Counted from the stretch's first letter, positions 22,270 through 35,770 are shown. The stretch is DNA of 64,000 bases from Sepiola atlantica (GCA_963556195.1 OY744521.1:130868288-130932287); one strand, 5' to 3'. Notes: a model not told the origin generated them from the sequence alone. Numbers and translations: made by a program.

Positions 22270-22870
22270 CCACCATGAGTTACACATCAAGTCAAACAAC
22301 TACAAAACTGGCCTAGATATACGCTCCCCTTTGACTCTTCTGGAGAATTAAAGAGATTTGAAAATATAACTTCAACCACGTACGGTTTTAAAAGATCTTC
22401 TTTCCCTAAGCAAAATGATCACCTCCACAATTTCGAAAACGATCTATTGACTTTATTAAACGAAGTACTGTTTTAAAAAAGCAATAAGCACTCCAACCTA
22501 TTATCAAAAACATTAATTACTTCACCAACAAGATCAAGAATAAGACTGATATAATTGTCTTTGCAGATAAGACAAACACTTCTACACACTTAAATACACT
22601 GACTATAAAAGCTCAATCTACAAAGAGCTCAATAAATCCTATACAACCACCCATAACAACACACTTAATAGAAAAATCTCTACCAACTTGCTTGAACATC
22701 CTGAACTATACGGAAATGTTAACCCCGACCACCCGACATGCACTTAAAAGAATCACAAAGAAATGTTCAGGATAGCCCTATCAATTAGTGTAATCTGCTA
22801 ATTTAAATCTGACCTAGGTATCATTAGTAAAAAAAATCGTAGATATAATCATCCTCAACTTAGAAGAAAA
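22270..22870 (+). pseudogene. Penelope-type reverse transcriptase fragment
   Basis: N-terminal RT blocks typical of Penelope-like elements, in mixed frames: TYGFKRSSFPKQ and HNFENDLLTLLNEV (22380-22470), NKIKNKTDIIVFADKTN (22528-22577; the family IVFADKTNN block), YKELNKSYTTT near 22615-22650, KNHKEMF near 22750 (family LKDHKxNF) and KSDLGIISKK near 22803-22840 (family KSELGIISKK). No YADD catalytic box or GIY-YIG endonuclease is visible downstream. Several frameshifts and stops; dead. Confidence 0.75.
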
Positions 22871-24949
22871 ATATTCATTCACCCTATGACAAACCTCTAA
22901 TGATATAACAAATGCAACCACTCTCATTACCCCATAACCCACAGCTCTCATTACTACACGACACCCAACATAACACTCGCAACACTTACCAACTACTCCT
23001 GTTTACTAATAATAACCTTGATCTAACCACTCAAACCCCGTTTAGGTTCTCCATCCAACAATCCCAAATCAAATTTGACTCAGAGTTTAAGCATCGAACC
23101 GCAGACTAGTCCCGATAACACAAATAATGCAGATACAGCAATAACAACCATATATGACATACACACTTGCATTGGGGATATTATTCTTCCTTTTAAGAAC
23201 CGAATCTCCAACCATATCTACTCTCTCAAAACAATAACGACAATATCATTAGTACCTCTCTTTCCAATTTCACTCGAACCTTTTAGAGCAAAAACACTTC
23301 CTACTCCTTGTATTAGTCAATTCTGAAAAAGTCCAGATCCTATACTCCAGTATCCGCAACTTTCCAACTGTCTACCGTAGTAACGGTTATGCTAGCTACA
23401 GCGGCTTATGGTAAACAATTTATTAATTCTGAAAACGAAGTTTTTTAAAATGAAGGCAAAAACGAAAGTTTAAATATTTCAATTGAATTGCTCCCTTTGA
23501 CATCCCTCCCCCAGCCAATAACTAACCCTCTTCTTTCTAACAATAGTTTAACCATTTTTAACTTTAACTTCCAAACTGTTTAACTTTACAACAAATCAGC
23601 CCAATAACATAGCGCTTTTTACTGTTGCATCTAATAACTTTATCAACCCATACTCCTTAAAGCATATGGAGAACTAATATTAGACTTTACTACACTCTTA
23701 ATCCATAATAACTCTCCCCCAGAAGCTTAAATTATAAATATATTGTCAAGTATTAGTAAACCCCGTCTTACAACTTATTCATTGCCTTACTTATCTCCCT
23801 TTGAATAACATCAATTGTATTTGTTTCTGCAACGCTCACCACCGACAATCAACTCTTTATAAATCTCACAGTGCGTACTCTTTAAACCACGCTTCCTGGT
23901 GTTATCTACATTAGCCTATTTGTCCCCCTTAAATCCATCTGTACTCAAAGTATTCCATGTTATACATTTATTGCATACTCAACATAATCCTACCCCATAA
24001 CCTTGTATATTGATTCCCCTGACATTAGAACATAAACACTGCCTCCATCCTAACATTACTAATATCTTAAAGTATTATAATTTGCAACCCTACCCCTTTA
24101 TACTCAGTTCCTATTCGTTTAAATTCCATATATTTGAATATAAATGAACCTATACAACTATGATACCTCTGGAGCTGGATAAAAGTGTCCCAGTGATTTT
24201 TCATGGGCATATCAACTGCCTTCGATGCATGCCTACAATCGTTAACTAACTGTTAAATTTATACACTTATTAAACTTTGAAATATAAAAATAATGTCTTA
24301 ATACTTACCTTTAATACACGTAAACCCACACATCTTTAACCGCTTAAGCCCTATCCGAATCTGAACGGTTTTAAACTTTCTGAATTACATATATAATTCT
24401 GTCTTATTATTGTGTTTCAATAGATTACCCATGAGACCTTCACTTTTAACGCGTTTCCACCCTTAACCCTATAAAATCTATACCCCGAAGTGTATATTTC
24501 TCTTAATACTAATAAATTATTTACCTGAAGAGTTAACATAATGCTGGTTATGCTACTGTATCAGTATTATAGCCCCCGAAACCCGACTCTTAACTGATAT
24601 CCTACACTGCTTGGTAAACTAAACCAGCAGTTATTAAATTCTATTTTACTTACTTCAAGTCAAGCGTGAGTCAAAGTATCCCTCGCTCAACCCTCTACTC
24701 CCACTTCCTTTATCCATATCATAACCTCAACTCTCACCGGTATCGAATTTCACCTAAAATCTCTGCCAGTCTTTAGAATCTATCATATAACCATTTAATC
24801 TCCAGCGAACATGCCATCTTCATGGATTTTACTCGAAATCCTTACAATATTTTTAACTCATATCCTGAGAAATTTCTTTACATGGGTTCATGTAAGATTT
24901 TAAGATGCCCTAAATCTGCAACCTACACCATTACCAGTCTTTTTACTTC
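22871..24949 (+). other. Eroded interior of Penelope-like element
   Basis: C/T/A-rich sequence with no readable domain. Parts resemble 27830-29400: for example TGTATATTGAT near 24007 and TAATATCTTAAA near 24059 match TGTATATTGAT near 28702 and TAATATTTTAAA near 28748. This supports a shared element interior. Confidence 0.45.
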
Positions 24950-25435
24950 AGCAGAACAACATAAAAGTTTCACTGGATTTACAATATTTTGACCACATTT
25001 GACGCATTTTACACGAACATTTAACAGTGAATGTTTTGTCTTAAATTTGTTAATCTTTTCCTAACTAGGCATTTTGACACTGGATTTTTTTCTATCTGGA
25101 TGTATTCCTCGTTTTGACAACCTTCTCACACACTTATATCCACTTTCTATTCTCTTCTCAATTTTTTTTTAATTTTGAATTGTGGCTACTTCCCTGCTAT
25201 CTATGTAATTCTTCTTATGATAAGAATTCAATCTTTGAAAATAAAATAAATAAATATTGGTTTTATTGAATACACCTTGAATTCAACAACTGAAGATGAA
25301 ATATATTTATCATTTATACATTGTTATTCCTTTTTTCTCATTTATCTATATATTTTCTCCATACTGTGTATTGAGCGGTAATCGTTTTACGATAGGTTCA
25401 AATTTCAAAAAATTATACCCCCTACTTTTAGTTTC

Positions 25436-25466
<31 letters not shown>

Positions 25467-25467
25467 T
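24950..25467 (+). repeat. Right pLTR of Penelope-like element with (TA)n tail
   Basis: Direct repeat of about 21720-22115. Its hammerhead (about 25205-25250) is decayed: CTTATGA replaces CTGATGA, though an AT-rich stem and TTTGAAAA remain. Ends in a pure (TA)n at 25441-25467. Confidence 0.65.
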
Positions 25468-25475
25468 TGTCTTTA

Positions 25476-25521
25476 TCTACGTACGTATACGTTTTATCCT
25501 TTTCAGGAATCGTCAGTGTAA
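25476..25521 (-). ncRNA. Hammerhead motif (SINE copy 3)
   Basis: Minus strand: core CTGACGA (25516-25510); stem II UUCC...GGAU around UGAAAA, with TCC/GGA paired; AAAA in place of GAAA (G12 to A); stem III ACG/CGU with loop UAUA; triplet GUA with predicted cleavage between 25482 and 25481. Stem I is weak here (TTACA against CGTAG). The G12 change should abolish activity in this copy. Confidence 0.6.
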
Positions 25522-25620
25522 TGAAGACTTATTCAAACCGGTCACCGGACTCGAACCCCGGAACACGAGTCATGTTTCAAACTAAAATTACGACATCTTT
25601 GTCCACACCGTCGTTATCAA
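25476..25620 (-). mobile_element. tRNA-headed SINE with hammerhead, minus strand
   Basis: On the minus strand a perfect B box, GGTTCGAGTCC (25557-25547), is followed by a hammerhead fold and the shared (TA)n at 25441-25467. Its 3' tail and the pLTR's 3' tail therefore meet at one microsatellite. The A box is not clear. The sibling copy is at 57556-57645. Confidence 0.65.
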
Positions 25621-26723
25621 CAACCCAGTAAATCAGCAAGATATTAAACTTATTTAAAGGCAGCCGTCGCCAAAGGGTTCGACTACTTAAAGGAACATGC
25701 GCTATTATAAAATGTCAGAGTGTATGTCTCTTAATCAAACATTATTTCCATCCCAAGTACACTAAAGCATGTTCTAGCTGGAATCCAGATTCTCAACTAA
25801 TTAACCCAATGAGACCTGAAACACGAAATGATAATTAGACTTATGGTTGTTATTGACATTTCAATATAAGTACACCATACAACTGTATGACAACGTTGAT
25901 ACAAATGATGCTATCAGCTGGTGTAAACGTATTACTCATAAAAATAAATATCCCTTTATTCAATTTGTCATTGTGGACATCTATTGTTCAATAGCAGGTT
26001 GATTATTTGCCGAAGTTAAGAACTTCGATACATTTTCTATTGATATTCTCGCGGATATACATGGCATCAAGTCAATAAATATATAAACAGTTTTACAGGT
26101 TAAGAAATTGCGGTCATTTTCTGGAAGCTCAAGAAAGTAATAACATTGAAATTGGTTAATAGTCACATACTTGTCTATTGCTATCTCTCATTTCGACTTA
26201 TTTCCTTGAAGTAAGTTTTACTCCCTTAAATTATTTCTAAACTTCTATAGAGTGGGTATTGCATATCTTACCAGCCATATTTGTCTCGGAGATATTTAGT
26301 GGTTGTTCCAGTGACTTAAAACAATTTGATGTCGGATTATGAGGAATGCCGCATCACCCACAAAGCATAACCCTAACCCAGCCCCGTTTTCAGAAATTTA
26401 CCATTTTAGATTTACTGATAATTCCAGCTTATCTAAAGGGAAAGAATAAATTAAATAAATGTGCTATTGAACTAATTGTTGGTGATATTTCGTAGAAATT
26501 ATTAAATATATGTACTACTTGATATATTGGTATAGACATATATTGTATGTCCCTGATAAGATACAAATTATTTCTTATATTACCCTAAATAAACATTACC
26601 GTGTTTAAATTTCGAAACAAATTAATTTCTCATTCAAATCTGACCGTATAAAATGGTAAGAAAGCTAAATCACTTTGCTTGTTCACTTTCTATAGAGAAA
26701 ATAAATAATGAATCATACATTTT

Positions 26724-26796
26724 CATATATATTTATATATATATACATATCTGAATATATATATATGTATATATATATATATGTATATATATGTAT
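26724..26796. repeat. (TA)n array
   Basis: Interrupted TA repeat with TATACATAT units. Confidence 0.9.
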
Positions 26797-27332
26797 AACT
26801 TTGATCTGATATTACAATGTATTCATCCACATATGTCGTCGATCCACCACAACAACACTTTACCGATGTTCGTTCAATCTTTTTACTTGCATATATCAGC
26901 ACATACTTGTAATTCCGTTTGCAACACCGACACACAAAAATATGTGTTAATATGTTTAAATTGTATTTTAAAAATTTCATTATTATTTTTTATATTTTAT
27001 TTTTCTCAATGTTTTCTCATTTCTTAGACGCGTTTTGCAGCAGAAATTAAGAGGAATATGTTTTCGTCTGAACTCAACAGGCAAATTGTAAATCGATGAT
27101 CAATAGGAAAAAAAGATAGAACAAGTTAGAAATGAGCCCCGGACAAAGTTAACGACCAGTATAAATACATGAAAAATAAATTAAAGAAGCTCACACGAAA
27201 AGTTGTGAAAAAATCAAGACCCCTATTCTCCCAAATAAAAAGACAACATTATTCCTACATTCCAACCTGATACGTTCGGCCGTCTTCTACAGTCGACACT
27301 CGACTAAGCTAGCCCCCAAACAGCTTACTTCA

Positions 27333-27351
27333 AATATATATATATAATATG

Positions 27352-27392
<41 letters not shown>
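27333..27392. repeat. (TA)n array
   Basis: TA repeat with GTATATGT interruptions at its left end. Confidence 0.9.
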
Positions 27393-27397
<5 letters not shown>

Positions 27398-27829
27398 TGC
27401 AGCTCGTGACATGTAATGACCAGTGCATAGTAACTGTCAGTTTTTCGCTTTGTTTTAGTAACACTGACTGAAAAGAGACAAAATACGTGATTATTCTAGG
27501 TATATGTTCTTAAAACTTTTATTTGCATAAACTGTATAAACGATATGGACCTCGTATGTCTTCGATCCTGTACGAGTCGCATTACAATATATTTACATTT
27601 TGATCCCTAATCAAACAATTCCAACTTGATCTATTTTCAAAACTTAAGCAGTCATTTCAGGGACGCATCTACTACAGGAAATAATACACCTTATGTATTA
27701 CTCACTCTATGTAGAACATGTAATTACATAGGAGCCAGTACTTTCCCTTTGAAATCACACCCAGCCACATCTTATCTTTTAAAAGTAATAACGACCAAAT
27801 TGCCGGGATTTCCCTAACTAATTTCATCA

Positions 27830-29790
27830 AAGGTTTCAACAGGAAAAACATCCCTTACTCTCTGCACTGGCTGATGTTGACATACATATTTGTCGTATAC
27901 ACCAGGACCTGCGTTTTACCAACTATGTCTTTTAGAAACCGTTATGATAATCGCTGCTGCCAAAAGTAAAAACATTATGCATAATTAAAGAGAATTTCTT
28001 TCGGCATGTACCCATAGACAAACATTTAAAGATATCAAGTTGAGAGCCTTAACTGTTACCCTTCTCCCATCCAATAACAAAGCTTTTCGAAGTTAACAAC
28101 TTACTAGTTTTAAAACAACTTACTTCAATTGCCTTAACAATGTCTTAACCTGGTATTTACAAACCTCTATTTTACTACTTATTTTAGAAGTTTTGTATCC
28201 ATAAGTGTATCACTCTCTTCAATCTGTATGGAGGGTCTTTAAACCCATTAAACTTGATACCAATCTTTAATTATAAGTATACCCCCTAATTTGTTCTCCC
28301 AATTCAATATTGATAGTTTTAAATTCAATATTTTATTTTTTTAAACTTTAACTCATGACGTTTACATACCCTCCTGTTCAATGTCATACACTTTACCATC
28401 CATTCTTGACATTTTACATTTATGAATCTTTTAAGTATGCTACCTTGATTAACCTTAATTTTACCACTTTCTATAGTCTTTATATCCTTAATCCTTTATT
28501 CTGACATATTCTTATTCTATTACTTTACAGATTTTGCAGTTTTAATTTTTTTAATGAGCCGCCAACCTTTTATAAATCTATCTACTGCTATATCTTTCTC
28601 TCACCTTATTTATCACTTTTAAATTTCAATTCACATAATTGACAGCTAAATCCTTCCTTTTTACACACTTACTTCTAATTTCCTTACCCAACCTGATCAC
28701 TGTATATTGATCTACCTAGCATTATAAGACTACCCCCTAAACATTAGTAATATTTTAAACATTCCTATCGGACTTTCTATTACGGCTCCATATCCAAAGT
28801 GAAATAGTATGTACTTTATTTTCTTCATTAATAAAAACATTCGACAACAATTGTATTTTTCCTTTCTGCTTTAGCTTCAATTCCTTCTAATTACGTTCTC
28901 ATTTTTATTTGGCCATTAGTTTTTAGTTTCTTTTTACTAACTCCTTTACAAAGAATAAACCATTTTACCAATCCCAGCAGTAATTAATTAATATTAATCT
29001 TATATCCTCGCCGCTTTTTGACCTTCAATCACTTATTATAAATCAGTCACTTTATTTTCCTACTTAATTACTTCCTACTTAAACATCCATTTTCTCATAT
29101 GAAGCGGCCCTGTATCCAGGCGGCCCACGTAGTACATTTATTTGCATTGCTTGTATACAACCTTTGAACTACTCATTATTTGCTACCACCCATTGTGTTT
29201 ACACGCAATCTGTAAGCTTTTAATTTTATCTTTTGTAACGGCTTATTAAACTTTTCTATTTCGTTCGAGACACCAAATTTTCTTAGCTGTTTGGCTGTAT
29301 CAAAACTACTTTTATAATCTTATTTTTAATTTAACTCTAGACAAATTATATTTGGAAAGTCCATGGGAGTCTTTCAAACACATTTTAATACACAACTTAC
29401 ATCCTAAACTTTTACATTGCAGCCTCTTTCAACTGGATTAGTTAGACGTTTTATGGTTTGACTCATCAAAAGTTCAACAGATTCAACAACCTTTGATGCC
29501 AACCTTTCCTGGATTTACCGCTTTTGAGCCTGATGTTACATTTTTTATGAAGCCATCAACAGTGAACTTTTTCCTATATTTTCAATTGTTTACTTTCCAT
29601 TAGACATCTAGTATACGGTCTATATTTGTATTTATCTTATATCATATTTATTTTTTTTCAAATAATAACTTTTGGTAATGCGCTTACCAGCTTATCGCTT
29701 TGTATTCCTCTGATGATATGATTTCGTTTTTTGAAAAGCAGGACTTAAGCATGGAACAATATATCTATTTTATTTGAGACACCTAGTTAG
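27830..29790 (+). mobile_element. Second Penelope-like element copy, partial
   Basis: Diverged copy of the interior and right pLTR of the element at 21720-25467, in the same orientation. Shared words are spread over more than 1 kb, and the pLTR-type end has TTCCTCTGATGATATGATTT at 29704. No RT block was readable and the (TA)n tail is absent. Confidence 0.5.
29703..29754 (+). ncRNA. Hammerhead motif in second pLTR
   Basis: TTCCT then CTGATGA (29710-29716), stem II region TATGATTTCGTTTTTT (decayed pairing), GAAA (29733-29736), stem III AAG/CTT around CAGGA, then A|AGC. Aligns with the copies at 21886, 49604 and 57931. Partly decayed. Confidence 0.5.
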
Positions 29791-30912
29791 AGCTATAAAA
29801 GACAGAATAGCTGTTTTATTATTTGTTATTTAAGATCTGAACAAACAAGGTGTGTCCAAAGACTTATTATATATGTTTTTTGTTTCCCTCTCAAGTAGAG
29901 ACTGCTAATATTTTATATCCCACGACCAAATAAAGTTTGTTATCAAATAGAAATGCACATCATGAGAAGTAGATTAAAATTTAACTCGTGTCCAAAACTT
30001 TAAACAACAACATTGAGGTTACTTCATTCAATATGGTTTCCCGTCGTCTTGTGATAGCTGCATTCTATTGTGCCTGCATTTTCGCTTTGCAATCATAGTG
30101 TGCACAATACAAAGAAAAAAACAGATCAAGGATTTGAAAGAAGGACTATTTTATTATGGTGCTAAAATTGTCTACCTCTCTGCTAGTTGCGAGGGTAGAA
30201 CTACTATATTTCTATGGTCGAACCCGTTCGTTTATAATCGATTCTTAAGTCATTTCTTATCACGTCTCGTCGCCTCGAGCCTCCAACTCAGAGATTTAGC
30301 ATACCTTATATTACGTTACTTTCTGGTGCTCGTGTTCTCAGAGGAGACAATGTGCCCACATTCCTGCTAGTTGACCCTCGCTTAAAATCTATTTTCTGTT
30401 TACATCTTAACATTTCTCCTGCGAAATTGAATTATTGAATAATACTGGCGGATGTGTCCTTAATATTTAATAACATCCCCAACACGTATCATAAATTATT
30501 TAAAATCATTTTTAAATTTAGACATATCTGAAATCATATTGTGAAAGACAGGCGTTGCCACGAAACTGTGTTCTCGGTGATATCGGTGTATTTCGAAAAC
30601 GAATGATGTTTTTTTTGGTTTTACATTAAAACAGAATCTGTTCGTATTCTTGTAAAATCACGGATGTAACGGTGTTTTTACAAATAATAACATCTTAAAG
30701 TAAACACCATGTATATGTAAGAGGGTTTTAGTTGAATGTCTATGAATTGTGTTTACATATATGCATGTAGATGTGGAGCTTTTGGTGAGAATTTTCACAT
30801 GCCGTTTCTATTTTAAAAATGAATAACTTAATCAATCACAGAAACATAGAAATGTCTAAAATCCTATGATCAAAGTAATCGAGTTAATGGCCAGAGGACA
30901 TTTAGGATGTAA

Positions 30913-30914
<2 letters not shown>

Positions 30915-30992
<78 letters not shown>
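30915..30992. repeat. (TA)n array
   Basis: Nearly pure TA repeat, 78 bases. Confidence 0.95.
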
Positions 30993-30995
<3 letters not shown>

Positions 30996-33733
30996 CATAC
31001 TTATTACTACTGTAGACCATTTATAAGATTTCTAAACCTGTGAAATATTAGAGGTGAGACTATTACTTGTGAAACATAACGTACGCATATACACTGAGTG
31101 TTTTATTCTGTGGTTATTCAACATCCGGAGTGTATACTTTATCTACATCCCAACTATTGTTGTTGTTATTGCCACTTTGGTTAAGTTAGTGATTCAGGGG
31201 TAAATAGTCTAAAAACAAATAAAAAGTAATTCGAGTGTTTATGTTATTTTTCTTTTTATTATCATTGAAAAACGTATCATTAGCATTGTATTGATTGTCG
31301 TATTTATCTGTGCAAACAATTCTTTTTGATCTATTAGTTATATGCGTGTGTGTTTGTGTACGTTATCTAAGTGTAACCCACACAACTAACTGATTGCCCA
31401 CTGTTATCTATAACTCGAACAATATCCCTTTTATCTGAAATGGTTTATTTCTTTTCGTAACTTAACCAATCAACATACCGCAAATTCTTTGCACCGAGTA
31501 TCACATCAATCTATGTAAGAAAAAATCTAAAAAATAGAAATGAGTAGATACGGTTTTTGCTCATTGAATCCCATAACGAATTCTCTAAGTTCATTCTGAA
31601 ACTAATTTATTTAGGACTTTTTCCCCTAAAATCGATTATTGAACTATCCAAAACACTAATTTTCTGTCTCAGTTACCCATTTTGATAAAATATCAACAAA
31701 CTGGGTAATTCAATATTTAAATATTAACGTAGCAAAAAACAAACGTTGTTTTCTTGTTTTGATTAAAATGACACCATTTTCAAACATCACAACAGCATAT
31801 GATGAACAAAATGAGCATCAAATATTTCAATAATTAAAAAAAAATGAAAAGTTTTCATTTTCTTTTCGAAAAATGATAGATTTGTATTAAAAGCTACTGA
31901 TAAGAAATGTTCACTATTATCTTCACTAAATTTTAATTTCATTTTAGAAATTTGTTTTTTCAACTATTAATATAATTTTTTATAGTGTGTGTATGTTGTA
32001 CACACATTACAACATGTATGTTTGTGTGGCATTAATAATTGCCTGTTGTAATCTGTTGTTAATTTGTGGTTTGATTCTTGCTATATGTCGCACATCTGTA
32101 ATTATTTGGTTGTGAATGTTTCTTTAAGTAGCCTGAATACTTTCTGTTATGTCTTTATTTTATTACGTGTAAATATTTGTTTTCTAAAAGGGCTGTATTG
32201 CGTGTTTATGTGTACATTAATGTGGATGATTAATTTTCGGACCGTACTACATATATCTATTTTGTACTTGTTTCATTTTCTTCGGTTTAGTGCATACGTA
32301 CGCCAGCACATAACCTGACAAATGCCAATTGTGAGGATGGGCCAGTTTGTCTTTTTACAGCTGATGTGAGATATTGGTTTCTCAGAAAAAAATGAAAGTA
32401 TACTTCTCAAGTGCATGACACCATGGTCTCAATTATTTTTAACATTAGTGTATGTGTTACTATCTACATAGTTGAACACTTAGAGTTAATAAAACACATG
32501 CCATGTACATACTTTATTCGTATAAACATGTACCATGTAATTATTATACACAGTGAAAGCTGTTATGAACAGAGAAAATATAATATCTTATCATAGATAA
32601 ATTTTAAAATCAACTTTTAATAAATCAATGCTGACAATTATTGGTTTGTAACGTTAACATAACTCAATTTCTCTTCGAATAAAATTTCAGCATCTAGTAA
32701 CCAATGTTTTCAAAACTTTTGTTAATCTAAAACGAGGCATTCGTAAGAGGCTTCTATTGTCTAGGTCAGATATATAGGGAACAACCTAGTTGGGGAGTTG
32801 GGCAGGAAGATGGTGTATCGCCATTTATTTTAATTTCTGAATATCAGAACTGTCGGTAAAACAGAGCGCAGAAAGCGAATTCCGAAAGCGAACACTTCTA
32901 GAAAAGAAACTACAAATGAGAGAAAATAATCAGAAATCTAAATACGTAAAGAGGTGGGAGTTTGCTACTATTAGGAAGGTGTGCTCTATAATCTTTCTTT
33001 TCTTCTCTCAAATTAAAATTATCGTAGTATTTTCCAATTTTTGTGACTGGAATTAGCGCTCCTACAATTATTTGTATTATATGCACTTTCTTCATGTTTT
33101 ATATTCGTCTCAGTACTTCGAAAAGTGTTTTCGTTTCCTTGTGAAATTCTGGAAGTCTCAACTCAACGTTTTGGCAGGTGTTGACTATTATCACGCCTGG
33201 TCCTCTATATTGGATGTATGTGTTTTTCTGCTGCACTTCAATGACCTGGATAATTTTATAATTTCGTTTACCATTACTGTCTTTAATGTAATTATAACCC
33301 CTGCAGACCCAACTTGCAGCAAAAAACACCCCTTCATACGCCGAAATACTTTCTATTGATATATTTTTTTTCGCGGACGGTTTTCTTGTTTCACCGACCG
33401 GTGCCACATTCAGTTATATACATTTAATGTGAACATACATGTAGCTGCACAACTCACCACTTATGATGCCCACTATAAATCTGGCCACGATCAACAGTGG
33501 CATCTCTTACTTCTTAATGTAACTATTCCTATTACGTTTTAAACAATTGATATAACCTCCGTTTAATATAGCATTTTACTTATTTCTTAATATGCTTGCT
33601 GATTATGTAATTCAATAGTCGCATGTACCCCATTGTGTTTATTCATGTGCACTTTTGATAAACTGCACACACTCCTTTATGCACGTTTGTATGTAACCTC
33701 ATACTCGCTTAATGATACACACGTCTTGTAATA

Positions 33734-33736
<3 letters not shown>

Positions 33737-33799
<63 letters not shown>
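33737..33799. repeat. (TA)n array
   Basis: Pure TA repeat, about 62 bases, directly left of the presumed LTR of the element that follows. Confidence 0.95.
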
Positions 33800-33800
<1 letters not shown>

Positions 33801-33829
33801 TACTTATCAATATACCCTCTTCTGAATAT

Positions 33830-34222
33830 GCCATATCCAAGAACAAGCCGCACGTGGAACACAATCACGGGGCTACTTCCCAGCTAACTACAACATGATC
33901 CTTTTCAAGATCAGTGTTAACTGAATCTTGTTTTTTTTATTTTGTTTCTATCAACGGACTTTTGACAGTTCCATTAGCCATAAATACTAGGAGCACCTTC
34001 TCCTCAGGGTTTAATCTACCCTAGTCTATAAAATATATATTGTTTCTCTGTTATATTACACTTTTTCTTAAATATAAGTTTTCTCTAAATCCGAAGTCCG
34101 TGTCATTCTTCTGGCCTCTTTACAGAGGCACATCAACTAGAAAGGAAGTATTTAAACTTAGACGGGAAACAACAACATTAAAGTGTTTCAGTGAGAACCT
34201 TTAAAAAGGACCCCACAACAAC
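33830..34222 (+). repeat. Presumed 5' LTR of a Ty3/gypsy-like element
   Basis: Placed by context only: the sequence leads into a primer-binding-site-like TGGCGACGTTGG at 34223 and then gag-protease remnants. A TATA-rich patch (TATAAAATATATA near 34027) could be its promoter. No second LTR copy was found, so the ends are approximate. Confidence 0.45.
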
Positions 34223-34240
34223 TGGCGACGTTGGACGTCG
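34223..34240 (+). promoter_or_regulatory. Possible primer binding site
   Basis: TGGCGACGTTGGACGTCG follows the presumed LTR end. TGGCGAC-type binding sites are common in Ty3/gypsy elements. The matching tRNA was not checked. Confidence 0.45.
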
Positions 34241-34279
34241 AACTTACGCCACCACGAGTGACGACGTAGTTACAATAAT

Positions 34280-34840
34280 TGATTTTTGTGAAACTTAAAA
34301 TGGACGCTAAAAATGGCGACAAAGTTTATAAAGGAAAACCTATCTATTTTCTTTTAAAACATGTCTGATTGTAATACAGTCGGACACAGAGTTTCACATT
34401 GTAGAAACATTAAGAGAAAATAAAACGCGGGTTCAATTCACAAATACAAACAAACATGACTGCATAAATATAAGAAAATATATGCACGTAAAAATCGTGA
34501 ATCAAGTATAAGATTAAAATTAGATTCCAGCTCGGACGTGTTGGAAATCAACCTACATATAAGGGCAAAGTTAAATAAACTGCCCCTGTTAAGAAACACA
34601 GAATAGCCAGTACAGTGACTGGTGAAAATATAAATTTGAAGGTGAAATAATTATCAATGTTACTTTAATCGGAACTACTGAAAAGTTGAGAATTCTCATA
34701 TTTACAGACACTGATATTTTTAAGGCACAGTCTTGATGCAAGTGTTTAATTTATCACACACACTGCATAAACATATACATTGAGAGTAACGTAAATATTC
34801 AGTAATGTTTCTATCTTCTTTTACCGGAGAATTTGATACA
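34280..34840 (+). pseudogene. Ty3/gypsy-like gag knuckle and protease fossil
   Basis: MSDCNTVGHRVSHC at 34361 fits a zinc knuckle CX2CX4HX4C with its first Cys replaced by Met, followed by basic RNIKRK. Then in one frame (34508-34720) IRLKLDSSSDV marks a retropepsin active site (DSS at 34523-34531 in place of DTG or DSG), and further on NVTLIGTTEKLRI in a shifted frame, again as in retropepsin-RT linkers. Stops interrupt. No RT domain is readable downstream, so the copy is 3'-truncated or unrecognisable. Confidence 0.6.
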
Positions 34841-35187
34841 TATTATATAAATTTCATAAAAAGGGAGTGTATTTGAAATTATAAAGGAGGTTCGACGCCT
34901 ATATATCCATTAGGTGAGCAGGACACTTAAATATGAAGGGTCATTACCATTGCTTAATCCGGAAGATTTTACGAATAAGATTTAAATTTTACAAAAATAG
35001 GTATTATTTGAAGTTTGTACATTTATAGGCCTATTATGGATGTACTTAATGATCATGAACCACTTGCAATGTATTCCTCAGTAAATTTAACATATAGATA
35101 CACTTAAAGGTTCGTATGTAGATTATTTTACCTTATTTTCTAATAGAAACATACAAACATAACACACACATACACACATGCATTGAG

Positions 35188-35188
<1 letters not shown>

Positions 35189-35231
<43 letters not shown>
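35189..35231. repeat. (TA)n array
   Basis: Short TA repeat. Confidence 0.9.
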
Positions 35232-35232
<1 letters not shown>

Positions 35233-35709
35233 AAATGAGTTATGTATATGTTTGTATTTACAAGATTCATGTATAAGTTAATTTATCGATCATTATGATT
35301 TTTCGAACACAGCTGCAAGGCGTACTCCATCTAAATGTAATATGTATGTAGTTTATTATAGTTATATGACAGGTGGTTAAATAGAATATTCAGATTCCTC
35401 CATTTTAGTTAAAATTTACAATAGGTATTAAAATCAATTAATATATATGCCCTAATATACAGTTTTTAAAGTATTCTTAAAGGTTTTAGACGACATAATA
35501 CGGGTATAACCTCGTTATTTAAAAATTCAGATATTTAAAATTTGCATTAAATTTAATTTACACGATAACAAAATACCTGTAATTGATATTGATCAAAATA
35601 AGAATAAGAATTATTGCTATTAGTTTTTCTATAATAATTATATTTTGTTTGTTATACTTGGTAGGGGACATAAATACTGTGCAAAACAATTATGGGACAT
35701 ATATTCGTT

Positions 35710-35712
<3 letters not shown>

Positions 35713-35770
<58 letters not shown>
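35713..35770. repeat. (TA)n array
   Basis: Pure TA repeat, 58 bases. Confidence 0.95.

Larger units (their letters stand above)
21720..25467 (+). mobile_element. Decayed Penelope-like element with direct pLTRs
   Basis: Two related direct repeats (about 21720-22115 and 24950-25445) flank 2.8 kb that contains a Penelope-type reverse transcriptase remnant. Both repeats share TTCTATCTGGA, CACTTATATCCAC, TGATAAGAAT, GAATACACCTTGAA, TATTGAGC and CGATAGGTTCAAATTTC in order. The right copy ends in (TA)n. Penelope-like elements are known to have pLTRs with hammerhead motifs; the left pLTR has a recognisable one at 21886. Heavily mutated and inactive. Confidence 0.65.
25621..27829. other. AT-rich stretch with two (TA)n arrays
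   Basis: Apart from the arrays at 26724-26796 and 27333-27392, nothing is recognised. Open frames of up to 85 codons overlap the arrays. Confidence 0.45.
29791..33829. other. AT-rich stretch with two (TA)n arrays
   Basis: Arrays at 30915-30992 and 33737-33799; otherwise nothing recognised. A 100-codon plus-strand frame at 30068-30370 and opposing frames at 33072-33407 have no motif I know. Confidence 0.4.

Noticed and set aside
30068..30370. 100-codon plus-strand frame
   Set aside because: No recognised domain and no sign of conservation; could be chance, so not called as a gene.
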